From assembly GCF_019754935.1 (NCBI RefSeq), contig NZ_JAGSOA010000001.1, positions 1,468,226 to 1,532,225 of the forward strand: 64,000 nt of DNA, in the 5' to 3' direction. How positions within the stretch are numbered: position 1 is the stretch's first letter; each line of letters begins with the position of its first letter. The stretch comes from Corynebacterium parakroppenstedtii. GTDB taxonomy: Bacteria > Actinomycetota > Actinomycetes > Mycobacteriales > Mycobacteriaceae. The notes beneath the pieces were generated by a model that was given only the letters and a program-made list of their open reading frames with translations, did not search any database and was not told where the DNA came from. Made by a program: the position numbers and the translations under genes. This document shows positions 1 to 9,900 of this stretch, piece by piece.

Positions 1-1383
1 TAAGCCGACGTACCATTGCGTGGCGACGTAGGCGGTATGGTGGCTGAAGCCCATGTCCTGCAACGTTCCGGGGATAAATCGATGCTGATCCGCTTTGTAT
101 AGCAGTACGACACTTTGCCACGCGACGACGAGGAATAGCATCCCCATGGACAACATCAGATTCGGTGGCCGCGGTGTACGCTGCGCATTTTTGGGACGTC
201 GGGCAGCGCGTTCCTCATCGGAAATATCGTCGTCGTAGTGCGTAGATGCCCGGCCTGTGTAGCGGGTTCCGTTGATTGTCGAGTCCACATTGTCCGAACC
301 ACGTGCCATGATCGGCTCAGCATCGTTGCTTTCCTCGTTGGTGGTTTCAGTTTCGGCTTTTTCCGGGACGTCGCTGGCGGTCTCAGTAATGTCCGACGGA
401 GTGGTGGCTGCGGTGGTTTCCGACGGGGTGTCGCTCTCAGCGGTGGCTTCCTCGATCTCGTCGGGCAGTTCCTCGGGCGTTCCCTCCGCACTAGCGCTGT
501 CGTTTACGGCAGAACAAGAGTGCAATCCGACCCGACTGACGTCGACAATGGGAAGATCCCCGTCAGTGTGTATTTTGTCGCCGCCGCCGTTGACATGGTG
601 ATAGCCCGTCGAGAAATCCTCAATCATGGATACCGAACTCTCGGGGACATAAGAACGAACGGTCGATACGACGTGGTCGCGTTCCCTATCGATATCGGCA
701 GCAATGCGATGGGTTACTTGTAAGGTGAAAAAACTAACGCCGACGGCTGTGTCATAGCTGGCGGAACCGACCCAGTCCACGCGGTGGCCCCCTGGAAGAG
801 GCCAGTCTTTAGGGCATCGCCAGAGCCGAATGTGGTGTCGTCGTGAGGGGGAACCATCCACTTCCTGCTGGTAGGCGAGGTCTTGCTCGCGATCGAAGAG
901 GATAAGCGGACTCACCGGAGCCGCAGGATAGGACGCTCGAGTAATGGAGCTCCATACAATTTTTGCCGACGACCGAAACGTCACCGGGTCGGCCAACGTC
1001 CAGCCTGCTTCAGTCATCGAGCGGTGGAGCTGCTCGGCAGTGCCGTCGAACGCGATATTAACCGGATCACCCAGTAATCCATCCGAAGTCCGAGTGCGTC
1101 CGATGAAGTAATTGGGGACGTAAATTCGCGTCAAAATTCGGTGAAGCCGGGGGAGGGTGAGATAAGCAATTACGCCCCACGCAGGGATGATTAACAGCAA
1201 ACGAAAATCTAAAACAAAGCTAAGTTTGAAGTATTCTCCCGCTAACCAAATGGCAGCTAAGCCTGCGAGCAGGAAAAATGTGTTATCGATCCGCTTCTCC
1301 CGCGGTGTGCGGGAAGACAACTTGCGCAACGACGTCAAATCACTGGCATGCGACCACATCGACGACAAAGATGGCATAGCCAT
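1..1383 (-). CDS. LssY C-terminal domain membrane protein (partial, runs off window)
   Basis: Open without a stop for 461 codons from an ATG at 1383 down to base 1, so the C-terminus lies outside the window. After a short cytosolic start there are two membrane segments (about residues 36-52 and 60-78). A soluble domain follows whose pattern (PVNIAF near the start, then a segment around residues 155-195 with SPLILFDREQDLAYQ and RRHHIRLW) matches the LssY_C family. Residues about 290-360 are a Glu/Thr/Ser-rich low-complexity linker, and a hydrophobic stretch returns near the visible end. The function of LssY_C proteins is poorly known; links to membrane lipid handling are inferred only. A second ATG at 1377 is an alternative start. 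The upstream AGGG is a weak ribosome site. Confidence 0.75.
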   Translation of the reverse strand, partial: MAMPSLSSMWSHASDLTSLRKLSSRTPREKRIDNTFFLLAGLAAIWLAGEYFKLSFVLDFRLLLIIPAWGVIAYLTLPRLHRILTRIYVPNYFIGRTRTSDGLLGDPVNIAFDGTAEQLHRSMTEAGWTLADPVTFRSSAKIVWSSITRASYPAAPVSPLILFDREQDLAYQQEVDGSPSRRHHIRLWRCPKDWPLPGGHRVDWVGSASYDTAVGVSFFTLQVTHRIAADIDRERDHVVSTVRSYVPESSVSMIEDFSTGYHHVNGGGDKIHTDGDLPIVDVSRVGLHSCSAVNDSASAEGTPEELPDEIEEATAESDTPSETTAATTPSDITETASDVPEKAETETTNEESNDAEPIMARGSDNVDSTINGTRYTGRASTHYDDDISDEERAARRPKNAQRTPRPPNLMLSMGMLFLVVAWQSVVLLYKADQHRFIPGTLQDMGFSHHTAYVATQWYVGL

Positions 1384-1747
1384 ACCCTAGTAAAACCACA
1401 TGCGCTCCGTAATAATCAACCGCATAGGAACCGCAAACCTGCCGCATGTCCACCGCATCGGATTCGCATCGGGGATCACAAATCCCCCGCGTAGGAATCA
1501 GTTACGCAGAAGACAGAGGGTGCATATGCCGGAATGTGATCAATTGCTCCCGAACGTGATCGAAGATAGGCATGATGCCTGTTTCGGGTGTATACCGCCC
1601 CCGGAACGGGGTACCGTCCTCACATAAAGACAGCAACGCACCGTCGCAAACCTGAATATTTATGACGAGAAAGGACGCGACGCCCCCCTCCAAGTTGGGT
1701 TAATCACTGTTCAAGTCCAAGAGTGCGGTAAGTCACGACGGTGAGCT
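1384..1747. other. Intergenic region between LssY_C gene and transcarboxylase operon
   Basis: Divergent spacer of 364 bases that should hold the promoters of both flanking genes. A perfect small hairpin (GGGGAT, CACAA, ATCCCC) lies near 1474-1489, and a short palindrome AGGCAT-G-ATGCCT lies near 1568. A reading frame on the minus strand (1502-1693) looks protein-like but has only a TTG start and no recognisable family. I do not annotate it as a gene. Confidence 0.4.
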
Positions 1748-3283
1748 GTGGTGCAACAGCCAACAAATCGACTTAACGTAGTGGCCATGACCACGCGAAA
1801 AATTGGAGTGACCGAACTGGCTCTGCGTGATGCTCACCAGAGTCTCATGGCAACACGCATGGCCCTCGAAGACATGGTCGATGCCTGTGAGGATATAGAT
1901 AAAGCCGGGTACTGGAGCGTGGAATGCTGGGGTGGCGCAACGTTCGACGCCTGCATCCGCTTCCTGAACGAAGACCCGTGGGAGAGACTTCGCACATTCC
2001 GCAAGCTCATGCCCAACTCACGCCTTCAGATGCTGCTTCGTGGCCAGAACCTTCTGGGATACCGTCACTACGAGGACGGCGTCGTCGATAAGTTTGTTGA
2101 AAAATCGGCTGAAAACGGCATGGACGTCTTCAGAGTTTTCGACGCGCTCAACGACCCCCGCAACCTTGAGCATGCCATGCAGGCTGTAAAGAAAGTGGGC
2201 AAGCACGCGCAGGGCACCATCTGCTACACGGTGTCCCCGCTGCATGATGTGCAGGGATACATTGACCTAGCAGGGCGTTTGCTGGACATGGGCGCGGATT
2301 CGATCGCGCTCAAAGACATGGCAGCGCTGCTCAAACCGCAGCCCGCGTACGACATCATCCGTGGCATCAAGGACACCTACGGCGAAGATACGCAGATCAA
2401 CGTCCACTGCCACTCCACCACCGGCGTCACGATGGTCACCCTCATGAAGGCCATTGAAGCCGGTGCGGATGTCGTCGACACCGCCATTTCCTCCATGTCC
2501 CTCGGCCCAGGGCATAACCCCACCGAGTCTCTCGTCGAAATGCTCGAAGGAACCGACTACGAGACCGGGCTCGACATGGATCGGCTCATTAACATCCGCG
2601 ACCACTTCAAGACAGTGCGCCCGAAGTACGCGGAATTCGAGTCGAAAACACTGGTCAACACCAATATTTTTCAATCGCAGATTCCGGGCGGAATGCTCTC
2701 CAACATGGAATCGCAGCTCAAAGCCCAGGGCGCGGGCGACCGTATCGACGAGGTGATGAAAGAAGTCCCCGTTGTTCGGAAGGCTGCCGGATACCCGCCG
2801 TTGGTGACGCCATCGTCACAGATCGTCGGCACTCAGGCCGTGTTCAACGTGCTGATGGGCCGCTACAAAGTACTCACGGCTGAATTCGCCGACCTCCTCC
2901 TCGGATACTACGGCGAAGCCCCAGGTGAGAGGGGTAAAGACCTCATCGAACAAGCCAAGAAGCAGACCGGCAAAGAGCCCATCACCGAGCGCCCCGCTGA
3001 CCTCCTTGAGCCCGAATGGGACAACCTCGTTGAGGAAGCTGACAAACTCGACGGCACCGACGGGTCCGACGAAGACGTCCTCACAAACGCCCTGTTCCCG
3101 CAGGTCGCGCCGGGATTCTTCAAGGCTCGCCCCGATGGCCCCAAGAACGTTGGCAAGACTAAGGAGCAGCTCGAGCGCGAAGAGGCGAAGGCCTCTGGCG
3201 ACGCCACTGCCATCCGCGAACCGATTACGTACAAAGTCACCACAGGCGGCCGTAGCCACACTGTCTCCGTGGAACCCGCATAA
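1748..3283 (+). CDS. Methylmalonyl-CoA carboxyltransferase 5S subunit
   Basis: The 5S subunit of transcarboxylase transfers CO2 between carboxybiotin and pyruvate/oxaloacetate. The protein (511 residues) follows the Propionibacterium 5S subunit nearly along its length: LRDAHQS (metal Asp), GYWSVECWGGATFD, MLLRGQN, the Lys in IALKDMAALL (residue 189, the carbamylated metal ligand in 5S), NVHCHSTTG (metal His) and the post-TIM-barrel PADLLEPEW region. Oxaloacetate decarboxylase alpha and pyruvate carboxylase share this carboxyltransferase fold, but the C-terminus here has no fused biotin domain. Start is GTG 1748; GTG 1751 or ATG 1787 (just before TTRKIG) are possible. First gene of a four-gene operon, 43 bases before the 12S gene. 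Confidence 0.93.
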   Translation: MVQQPTNRLNVVAMTTRKIGVTELALRDAHQSLMATRMALEDMVDACEDIDKAGYWSVECWGGATFDACIRFLNEDPWERLRTFRKLMPNSRLQMLLRGQNLLGYRHYEDGVVDKFVEKSAENGMDVFRVFDALNDPRNLEHAMQAVKKVGKHAQGTICYTVSPLHDVQGYIDLAGRLLDMGADSIALKDMAALLKPQPAYDIIRGIKDTYGEDTQINVHCHSTTGVTMVTLMKAIEAGADVVDTAISSMSLGPGHNPTESLVEMLEGTDYETGLDMDRLINIRDHFKTVRPKYAEFESKTLVNTNIFQSQIPGGMLSNMESQLKAQGAGDRIDEVMKEVPVVRKAAGYPPLVTPSSQIVGTQAVFNVLMGRYKVLTAEFADLLLGYYGEAPGERGKDLIEQAKKQTGKEPITERPADLLEPEWDNLVEEADKLDGTDGSDEDVLTNALFPQVAPGFFKARPDGPKNVGKTKEQLEREEAKASGDATAIREPITYKVTTGGRSHTVSVEPA

Positions 3284-3326
3284 ACCAGTTGATCACCGCG
3301 AAAGACAGCAGAAACGGAGCAAATAA

Positions 3327-4910
3327 ATGAGTGAGCAACCTCACGATCCCAGCATGCCTGAGCGCCTCGAACAGCTGGAAGAAGAAAAGAACCGCATTCG
3401 CCTCGGCGGTGGACAGGCACGCCTGGACAAGCAACACGACCGCGGCAAGATGACCGCCCGCGAGCGCATCACCAAGCTTGTCGACGAAGACACGTTCCAG
3501 GAAACCGGAATGTTCGCCAAGCACCGGACCACGCACTTCGGTATGGACAAAGCCGACGCCCCCGCCGACGGCGTCGTCACCGGATCTGGCGCGGTCTACG
3601 GACGGCCAGTGCACATCGCATCCCAGGACTTTAGCGTCATGGGTGGGTCCGCTGGCGAAATGCAATCCAACAAAGTGGTCGCCATGATGAAGGCCTCCGC
3701 GACTACCGGCACGCCGTTCGTCTTCATCAACGACTCCGGCGGAGCGCGAGTGCAGGAAGGCATTGATTCTCTCTCCGGATACGGCCGCGTGTTTTATAAC
3801 AACGTGCTGCTCTCCGGGCTTGTACCGCAGGTCTCCATCATCGCCGGCCCGTGTGCTGGTGGTGCTGCCTACTCGCCGGCACTAACGGACTTCATCATCC
3901 AGACCCGCAAGGCCAACATGTTCATCACCGGCCCCAAGGTCATCGAGTCCGTGACGGGCGAAAAAGTCACTGCTGAAGAACTCGGTGGTGCCGATGCCCA
4001 TATGAGCACATCAGGCAACATTCACTTCGTCGCCGACGATGACGAGCAAGCCATCCTGATCGCGCAGAAGCTCCTGAGCTTCCTGCCGCAAAACAACACT
4101 GAAGAGCCACCCATCGTTGATCCGGACGAGGTTGTCGAGCCCGACGAATCTCTTCGCGATATCGTCCCCGTCGACGGCCGTAAGGGATACGACGTTCGCG
4201 ATATCATCCGCAAGATCGTCGACTACGGCGATTTTCTCGAGGTCCAGGCCGGATACGCCCAAAACCTTGTTGTCGGATTTGCCCGCGTTGTCGGCCGGAC
4301 AGTCGGTATCGTCGCTAATCAGTCGCAAGTGATGTCTGGTGTTCTGGATATCAACTCGTCGGACAAAGGAGCGAGCTTCGTTCGCTTCTGCGACTCCTTC
4401 AACATTCCGCTGCTCACCCTCGTGGACGTCCCCGGCTTCATGCCAGGTGTTGCACAAGAGCATGGCGGAATCATTCGCCACGGTGCGAAGATGCTGTTCG
4501 CTTACTCGGCGGCCACCGTGCCGAAGCTGACTGTGGTCCTCCGCAAATCTTATGGCGGATCGTACCTGGCTATGTGCTCCAAGGACCTGGGCGCGGACCG
4601 CGTCTGGGCATGGCCCACCGCGGAAATTGCGGTCATGGGTGCCGACGGGGCAGTGAACGTCGTCTTCCGCAAGGAAATCAAGAAAGCCCAGGAAGAGGGT
4701 GGCGACGAAGCCGCAGCAGCTAAGAAGGCCGAACTAGTCCAGCTCTACAAAGACACCTTCTCGACGCCGTACATGGCGGCGTCCCGAGGCCTCGTCGATG
4801 ACATCATCGATCCCGCGGACACCCGTCGTGAAGTTGCCCTGGCCTTGGAGCTGTTGACCAACAAGCGTGAGAACCGGCCGTCCAAGAAGCACGGCCTGGC
4901 CCCCAACTGA
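3327..4910 (+). CDS. Methylmalonyl-CoA carboxyltransferase 12S subunit
   Basis: A 527-residue acyl-CoA carboxyltransferase of the PccB/MmdA type. It moves the carboxyl group between methylmalonyl-CoA and biotin. Two crotonase-like halves are visible. The N half has the oxyanion-type FINDSGGARVQEG and AGPCAGGAAYSPA. The C half has VGIVANQSQVMSGVLD, the VDVPGFMPG segment and KSYGGSYLAM. The start (MSEQPHD) is short and fits the family length. Next to the 5S gene and followed after 10 bases by the small subunit, this supports transcarboxylase rather than propionyl-CoA carboxylase, which would need a biotin carboxylase; none is encoded here. Confidence 0.93.
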   Translation: MSEQPHDPSMPERLEQLEEEKNRIRLGGGQARLDKQHDRGKMTARERITKLVDEDTFQETGMFAKHRTTHFGMDKADAPADGVVTGSGAVYGRPVHIASQDFSVMGGSAGEMQSNKVVAMMKASATTGTPFVFINDSGGARVQEGIDSLSGYGRVFYNNVLLSGLVPQVSIIAGPCAGGAAYSPALTDFIIQTRKANMFITGPKVIESVTGEKVTAEELGGADAHMSTSGNIHFVADDDEQAILIAQKLLSFLPQNNTEEPPIVDPDEVVEPDESLRDIVPVDGRKGYDVRDIIRKIVDYGDFLEVQAGYAQNLVVGFARVVGRTVGIVANQSQVMSGVLDINSSDKGASFVRFCDSFNIPLLTLVDVPGFMPGVAQEHGGIIRHGAKMLFAYSAATVPKLTVVLRKSYGGSYLAMCSKDLGADRVWAWPTAEIAVMGADGAVNVVFRKEIKKAQEEGGDEAAAAKKAELVQLYKDTFSTPYMAASRGLVDDIIDPADTRREVALALELLTNKRENRPSKKHGLAPN

Positions 4911-4920
4911 TCGGAGAAGC

Positions 4921-5208
4921 ATGAATACAGACAATGCATCCTCTGCTGAACTCAGTCAGTTGTTGGCTCGCCTGTCCAACCAGCTGGAGAAGCTCTCCCG
5001 CAACGTCACCAAGCTGGAAAACGAAGTTGCGGCACTGAAGCAACGCTCTGACGAGGAAATTCCTGAAGATGTCTTGATTGCGATCAGTGCGGCCGTATCC
5101 GCCTACATGGGTAACCGCGGAACCGTGCGCGCAGTTCACTTCTTGCGCCATCGCAGCTGGTCGCAGCAAGGTCGGCAGGCAGTTCAGCACAAGGCGAAAT
5201 GGCAATAA
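4921..5208 (+). CDS. Small subunit of the methylmalonyl-CoA carboxyltransferase/decarboxylase family
   Basis: A 95-residue protein starting at the ATG 4921, which sits behind a clear GGAGAAG ribosome site. An N-terminal coiled-coil-like stretch (residues about 8-42, with LSNQLEKLSRNVTKLENEV) is followed by EIPEDVLIAISAAVSAYMG and a basic tail ending in WSQQGRQAVQ. The pattern I-x-AAV-x-AYMG plus a Trp/Gly/Arg tail is seen in the small gamma/delta or epsilon subunits that sit between the 12S-type and biotin-carrier genes in related operons. It probably bridges the carboxyltransferase and the biotin carrier. No membrane helix is present, so it is not a Na+-pump OadG. Confidence 0.7.
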   Translation: MNTDNASSAELSQLLARLSNQLEKLSRNVTKLENEVAALKQRSDEEIPEDVLIAISAAVSAYMGNRGTVRAVHFLRHRSWSQQGRQAVQHKAKWQ

Positions 5209-5235
5209 GCCACGAATAGAAGGAACCCGAAAAGA

Positions 5236-5607
5236 ATGAAACTGACAGTTACCGTCAACGGCGTCCCCTATTCCGTGGACGTAGAAGTTGAACATGAAGA
5301 ACGCCCCACACTCGGCACCATCATCACTGGTGGCAATAGCAACGGGCCAACCCCCACCGCGCCGACGACGTCATCTGTCCAGGGTGTTAGCGCCAATTCC
5401 GTCACGGCGCCCCTGGCCGGCTCCGTCAGCAAAGTGCTTGTTGAGGAAGGCCAAGCCATTACGGCCGGCGAAGTGATCGTCGTCCTCGAAGCCATGAAGA
5501 TGGAAACCGAAATTACAGCCCCTAACGACGGCACCGTTACCGCACTTCACGTGCAACCCGGCGACGCCGTCCAGGGTGGACAATCTCTGCTGGAGATCGG
5601 GGAATAA
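5236..5607 (+). CDS. Biotin carboxyl carrier protein (transcarboxylase 1.3S type)
   Basis: A 123-residue biotinyl carrier. The biotinylation motif EAMKMET places the acceptor lysine at residue 88, close to Lys89 in the Propionibacterium 1.3S subunit. The N-terminal region (MKLTVTVNG) would bind the larger subunits, and a Pro/Thr/Ser/Gly-rich linker (residues 31-52) leads into the biotinyl/lipoyl fold (about 53-123). AGGAA lies 11 bases before the ATG. It ends the operon. Together the four genes make a complete enzyme that couples oxaloacetate/pyruvate to methylmalonyl-CoA/propionyl-CoA exchange, consistent with propionate formation. Confidence 0.92.
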   Translation: MKLTVTVNGVPYSVDVEVEHEERPTLGTIITGGNSNGPTPTAPTTSSVQGVSANSVTAPLAGSVSKVLVEEGQAITAGEVIVVLEAMKMETEITAPNDGTVTALHVQPGDAVQGGQSLLEIGE

Positions 5608-5931
5608 AACCTACATCTCGGCAGACGCTGCTGTCCCGGTCGCCTCCGGTTGCCGGAACGGTGCGCCACCTGCTTAGGTACCGAAATGGTCACAAGTTCG
5701 TAGGAAATGTCTGGCAACCACCAGTGGTGCGAAATCCGTAGTAAAGTGTCATGGTGTTAGGCGATGTGCACACGAGCGTGCCATCACCGCCGCCCGCCTG
5801 CGGGAGTTATCCACGCAGACAACTGGCGACGGTGGCCACGTCGCGATATCACAACCCCGTTCTTATGAGCGTGGGTACCCGACATGGATGCCGCTCGTTG
5901 CGTCGCAAAGCTAGAACAGAAGGAGAAGCCT
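5608..5931. other. Intergenic region before csbD-like gene
   Basis: A 324-base spacer. A short inverted repeat TCCGG-TTG-CCGGA lies near 5645-5658 but no T-run follows, so I do not call a terminator. Possible promoter elements before the CsbD gene include TAAAGT near 5741 and GGGTAC near 5875. Neither is strong enough to assign a sigma factor. No gene was seen. Confidence 0.35.
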
Positions 5932-6123
5932 ATGGGTATTTCTGACGACATTAAGAACAAGGCAGACGAAGCTGGCGGAAAGGCCAAAGAAGCTGCCGGT
6001 GACGTTACTGACAACAAAGACCTCAAGGCTGAAGGCAAAGGCGATCAGGCCGAGTCCAAGATCAAGCAGGGCATCGAGGACCTGAAAGACAAGGCCTCCG
6101 AGTTCCTCAACAAAGACAAGTAA
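5932..6123 (+). CDS. CsbD family stress-associated protein
   Basis: A 63-residue, highly charged Lys/Asp/Glu/Ala-rich protein starting MGISDDIKNKADEAGGKAKE, with the family's repeated GKAKEAAGD and KAEGKGDQAE turns. Start is ATG 5932 because AAGGAGAAG lies six bases upstream. A longer reading frame from 5884 would place that site inside the gene. CsbD-like proteins are induced by general stress in many bacteria and their biochemical role is unknown. It is monocistronic and closed by a strong terminator at 6162-6203. Confidence 0.88.
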   Translation: MGISDDIKNKADEAGGKAKEAAGDVTDNKDLKAEGKGDQAESKIKQGIEDLKDKASEFLNKDK

Positions 6124-6161
6124 GTCGGGGACTTACCCTTTGAGGTCCTAACCGATTTCAG

Positions 6162-6203
6162 AGCCGGGTTATGAGCGCAGACGCGCTGGTAACCCGGTTT
6201 TTT
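6162..6203 (+). terminator. Rho-independent terminator after csbD-like gene
   Basis: Stem CCGGGTTA (6164-6171) pairs with TAACCCGG (6190-6197), with an inner GCGC/GCGC pairing in the loop, and is followed directly by six T residues. Confidence 0.88.
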
Positions 6204-6225
6204 AATACCCGCTATCGTTGTCCCC

Positions 6226-6879
6226 ATGAACCACCGGAGCACATCCACGCCTGCCGAATACAGCGACGGCCCCACTGGACGTCGCGAAGACCCGGCCGAC
6301 CGGGACTATCGGACACAACGTTTCCCCACACCATTCGGCGATATCGACGTCACCATCAATGACCACGCCATCGTGGCAGCGCACTACATCATGCATCCGG
6401 GAACCACAGATCCCGATGTCACTGGTCCCGACGTCACTGATTCCGCTGCCACGTCGGACATGAGTGAAGCCCAACGTCGCCTTTTTACACAGATCGGTGA
6501 GGAGCTCGACGAGTACTTCAGCGGAACAGGGAAGGCTTTTACCCTCCCGCTCGACGTCGAGGATGATTCCACCGAGTTCACGAAGTCCGTGCGCGAAGAG
6601 ATGGCCCAGATTTCGCCCGGTGACGTGCTCACATACGGTGAGTTGGCAGAAGCCGCTGGCCGGCCGCGAGCAGCGCGCGCAGTCGGATCAGTATGCAGAA
6701 CAAACCCCATTCAGCTCTTCATTCCCTGCCACCGGGTCGTCGCAACTGGGGGTTCTCTCGGCGGGTACATGGGAGGGGCTCGCGGGCTCGTCCTCAAACA
6801 ACAGCTACTCGACAGGGAAGGCGTCCCCTTTACTGCCAATGGGAAGGTCGACTTCCAGGAACTCGGTCGTCGGCAATAA
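6226..6879 (+). CDS. ogt: Methylated-DNA--[protein]-cysteine S-methyltransferase
   Basis: A 217-residue DNA repair protein that removes the methyl group from O6-methylguanine onto its own cysteine. The active-site PCHRV is at residues 167-171, with Cys168 the acceptor. It is preceded by the DNA-binding helix-turn-helix (GDVLTYGELAEAAGRPRAARAVG with the Arg finger) and followed by GGSLGGYMGG. The first about 75 residues are poorly conserved and include Asp/Thr/Ser-rich sequence, so the true start could be internal. ATG 6226 is only 23 bases after the csbD terminator T-run. Monocistronic in appearance. Confidence 0.9.
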   Translation: MNHRSTSTPAEYSDGPTGRREDPADRDYRTQRFPTPFGDIDVTINDHAIVAAHYIMHPGTTDPDVTGPDVTDSAATSDMSEAQRRLFTQIGEELDEYFSGTGKAFTLPLDVEDDSTEFTKSVREEMAQISPGDVLTYGELAEAAGRPRAARAVGSVCRTNPIQLFIPCHRVVATGGSLGGYMGGARGLVLKQQLLDREGVPFTANGKVDFQELGRRQ

Positions 6880-6963
6880 ACGCAGTTTCACTGACCAATC
6901 ATAGGTACGCGCCAACGACTGGTAGTCTCACAAGGAAATCACAGGGTATTAGGGGACAATTCT

Positions 6964-9900
6964 ATGGCTACAGGTTCAGGGCGGGTGCAAGATAAGACTG
7001 TGTTCGCCACGTTTATCAAAAGATTCCCGCCGTTTTTTGGTACCTTGCTCGCTGTGTATTCCTTCATCGCGCTTCTGTTCAGCGCGGTCAGGCCGGTCCG
7101 GCATCAGCTGCAGAGCATCCGGGAATTCTTCGACTACGTGATCCTCCCCATGCCAGAGGTGTCAATATCATGGGCCCTTGCCCTGGGCCTGCTGGCAGGA
7201 GCGATTCTCGCCCGCAAACGCCTGGCCTGGTGGGTCAGCGTAATTCTCCTCGTGATCCTGAACATCGAGAACATCCTGCTCTTCGTGCTGGGGGTCAACG
7301 GCTACGACACCGGCAGCACGGTCACGACGGTTGAGCTCAACGTGGGATTCATCGTCCAGGCAGTCATGTTGATCGGCCTTCTGGCTACTCGCTCCGCCTT
7401 CCCGGCGCGGACACGGCACGCGGCCATCAGAAAAGCCCTCGCGGTCTATGTCATCGGGGAAGGCCTGGTCACCGCCAGTGGTTGGTTACTCGTCGAACTT
7501 TTCCCGCACACTCTGTCCCGCGGTAATCGTTTGCAATGGGTTCTCAACAAGTCCTTTGCCTTCTCGTTGGTCGATCAAAAGTTCTTCGGGGGCCACCCGG
7601 AATGGATCGTGTCATTTGTCATCACCCTGGCCAGCGCGATCGTGTTCCTCCTGTCCGTGTGGACCCTTTTCCGCAGCCAGCGCGACAATAATGCACTTAC
7701 TCCCGACGACGAGACAGCCATTCGCGCCATGATCGCCCGGTGGGGAGAGGACGATTCCCTGGCATACTTCGCGACGCGCCGCGACAAATCGGTCATTTAT
7801 TCTCCCGACGGGCGGGCAGCGGTCACGTACCGCGTCGAACTGGGTGTATGTATTGCGTCGGGAGATCCCATCGGCAACCCCGCTGCCTGGGATCAAGCCG
7901 TGGACGCGTGGCTGCACCAGGCGGTGATGTACGGGTGGACCCCGGCGGTGATGGGGGCATCCGATCGGGGCGCACACTGTTATTCATCCCACGGACTACA
8001 AACCCTCCGATTGGGCGACGAAGCCATCATCTACACCGATAGCTTTTCACTGAGTCAACCCGAATTTAAGGCAGTGCGTCAGGCCGTCGCCCGGGCTCGG
8101 CGAGCAGGCGTGACCGTGCGGATCCGTCGCCACGGTGAACTTACCGATGAAGAGATGGCCAGCGTCCAGCGCGATGCCGACGCATGGCGCGACACCAACA
8201 ACGAGCGCGGCTTCTCTATGGCACTCTCGCGCCTGGGGGATCCGGCCGATTCCAATAACCTCCTGGTCGAAGCCATCCAAGACGCCCACCATTCACCAAC
8301 CGGCGTGGCCCGACGCGTCGGCGAACTCTCCTTCTCCCCGTGGGGGCGCACCGGAGTGTCGCTGGACCTCATGCGTCGGTCACCCGACTCACCCAATGGC
8401 ACCGTGGAAATCATGGTGTCGGAGCTCTGCAACGCCGGATTAAACGTCGGAGTCACACGAATCTCGCTGAACTTCGCCATGTTCCGCCAGGTCTTTGCGA
8501 CGGCCCACGAACTCGGCACCGGCCCCGTCATGCGCCTGTGGAGGAGCCTCCTGGTCTTCCTGTCGCGATGGTGGCAGATGGAAGCGCTCTACCGATCCAA
8601 CGAAAAATACAACCCCACCTGGGCACCCCGGTACATCTGCTTCAAAGATAACCGCGCCATCGCCCGCGTCGGACTGGTGTCCGGCATCGTTGAAGGGTTC
8701 GTGCCCGCGCCCCTGTCGCGTCGTAAACCCCCACTGACCCCCGTCGGATCCGTGAAACGAGAAGGCGCCGCCGAAGCACTCGAGCTCGCACCCCGCCTCA
8801 TGGAGGAGGCCCGCGCCGGGCGCGCAGTGCACCACCGTCGCTCGGAACAAGTCAAAGTGCGCCTGGAAAAAGCACAGCGTTTGCGCGATGAAGGGGTGAG
8901 CCCGTGGCCCACTGCCATCCGGCCGACGCATACTTGTGCGCAGATTGCCGGCATGGATGATGGTGTTGCCGCCTCCATTTCCGGCCGTATTATCGCCCGG
9001 CGCGACTTCGGTGGCGTCATGTTTCTCCAGCTCCATGACTGGTCGGGCGACACACAGGTAATCGTCGAACAAGCTCGGTGCAGCGATTATGAGGCCTGGC
9101 GCAAGGATCTTGACCTTGCCGACATTATCCGCGTTGAGGGCGAAAAGGGTGTCTCGCGGAAGGACGAGCCGTCGCTTCTGGCCGACCGTATCCGGTTTGA
9201 AGCGAAATCCCTGCACCCGTTGCCCAACAAAACTGATGGGCTCACCGACCCTGAAGCGCGGGTGCGGTCCCGGCACATCGACCTGACCGTGAATGCTGAG
9301 TCGCGCCGGGCGTTGACGGCGAGGTCCGCGGTGCTGCACTCGATGCGGTGCGACCTGCACAGTTCGGGGTATTTGGAGGCGGAAACTCCCATTTTGCAAC
9401 CTATTCATGGTGGCGCGAATGCACGGCCGTTTATTACGCACATCAACGCGTACAACATGAACTTGTATCTGCGTATCGCCCCCGAGCTTTTCTTGAAGCG
9501 GCTCATGTGTGGCGGAGTCAATCGTGTCTTTGAGCTGGGCCGCGAGTTCCGCAACGAAGGCGTCGATGCCACGCACAACCCGGAGTTCACATCATTGGAA
9601 GCGTACGACGCCCACGGTGACTACGAAACGATGATGACCCTGACCCATGAGCTCATTGTGAACGCGGCGACTGCGGTGCATGGGAAGCCCGTCGTGACGG
9701 CACCCGACGGCAGCATGGTCGACATTTCCGGCGAGTGGCCCGTGAAATCCGTGCTCGATGCTATTACCGAGGGCGCGCGGGCGGACGGAATCTGGGACGG
9801 CCCGGTTATTTCGGTGGATACGCCACGCGAAGAATTAGATGCCCTGATGGAACGGGCAGGCATGCCACTGCGCCCAGATGCGGACGACGGCACCATTATC

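Noticed and set aside
1502..1693. 63-codon minus-strand frame in the intergenic region
   Set aside because: Only a TTG start, with the purine-rich ribosome-like run inside the frame, and no recognisable family.
5740..5931. Stress sigma factor promoter before the csbD-like gene
   Set aside because: GGGTAC near 5875 lacks a matching upstream box at the right spacing; too weak to call.
8440..9576. 378-codon frame antisense to lysX
   Set aside because: Shadow of LysX, which is unambiguous; no domain in the antisense product.
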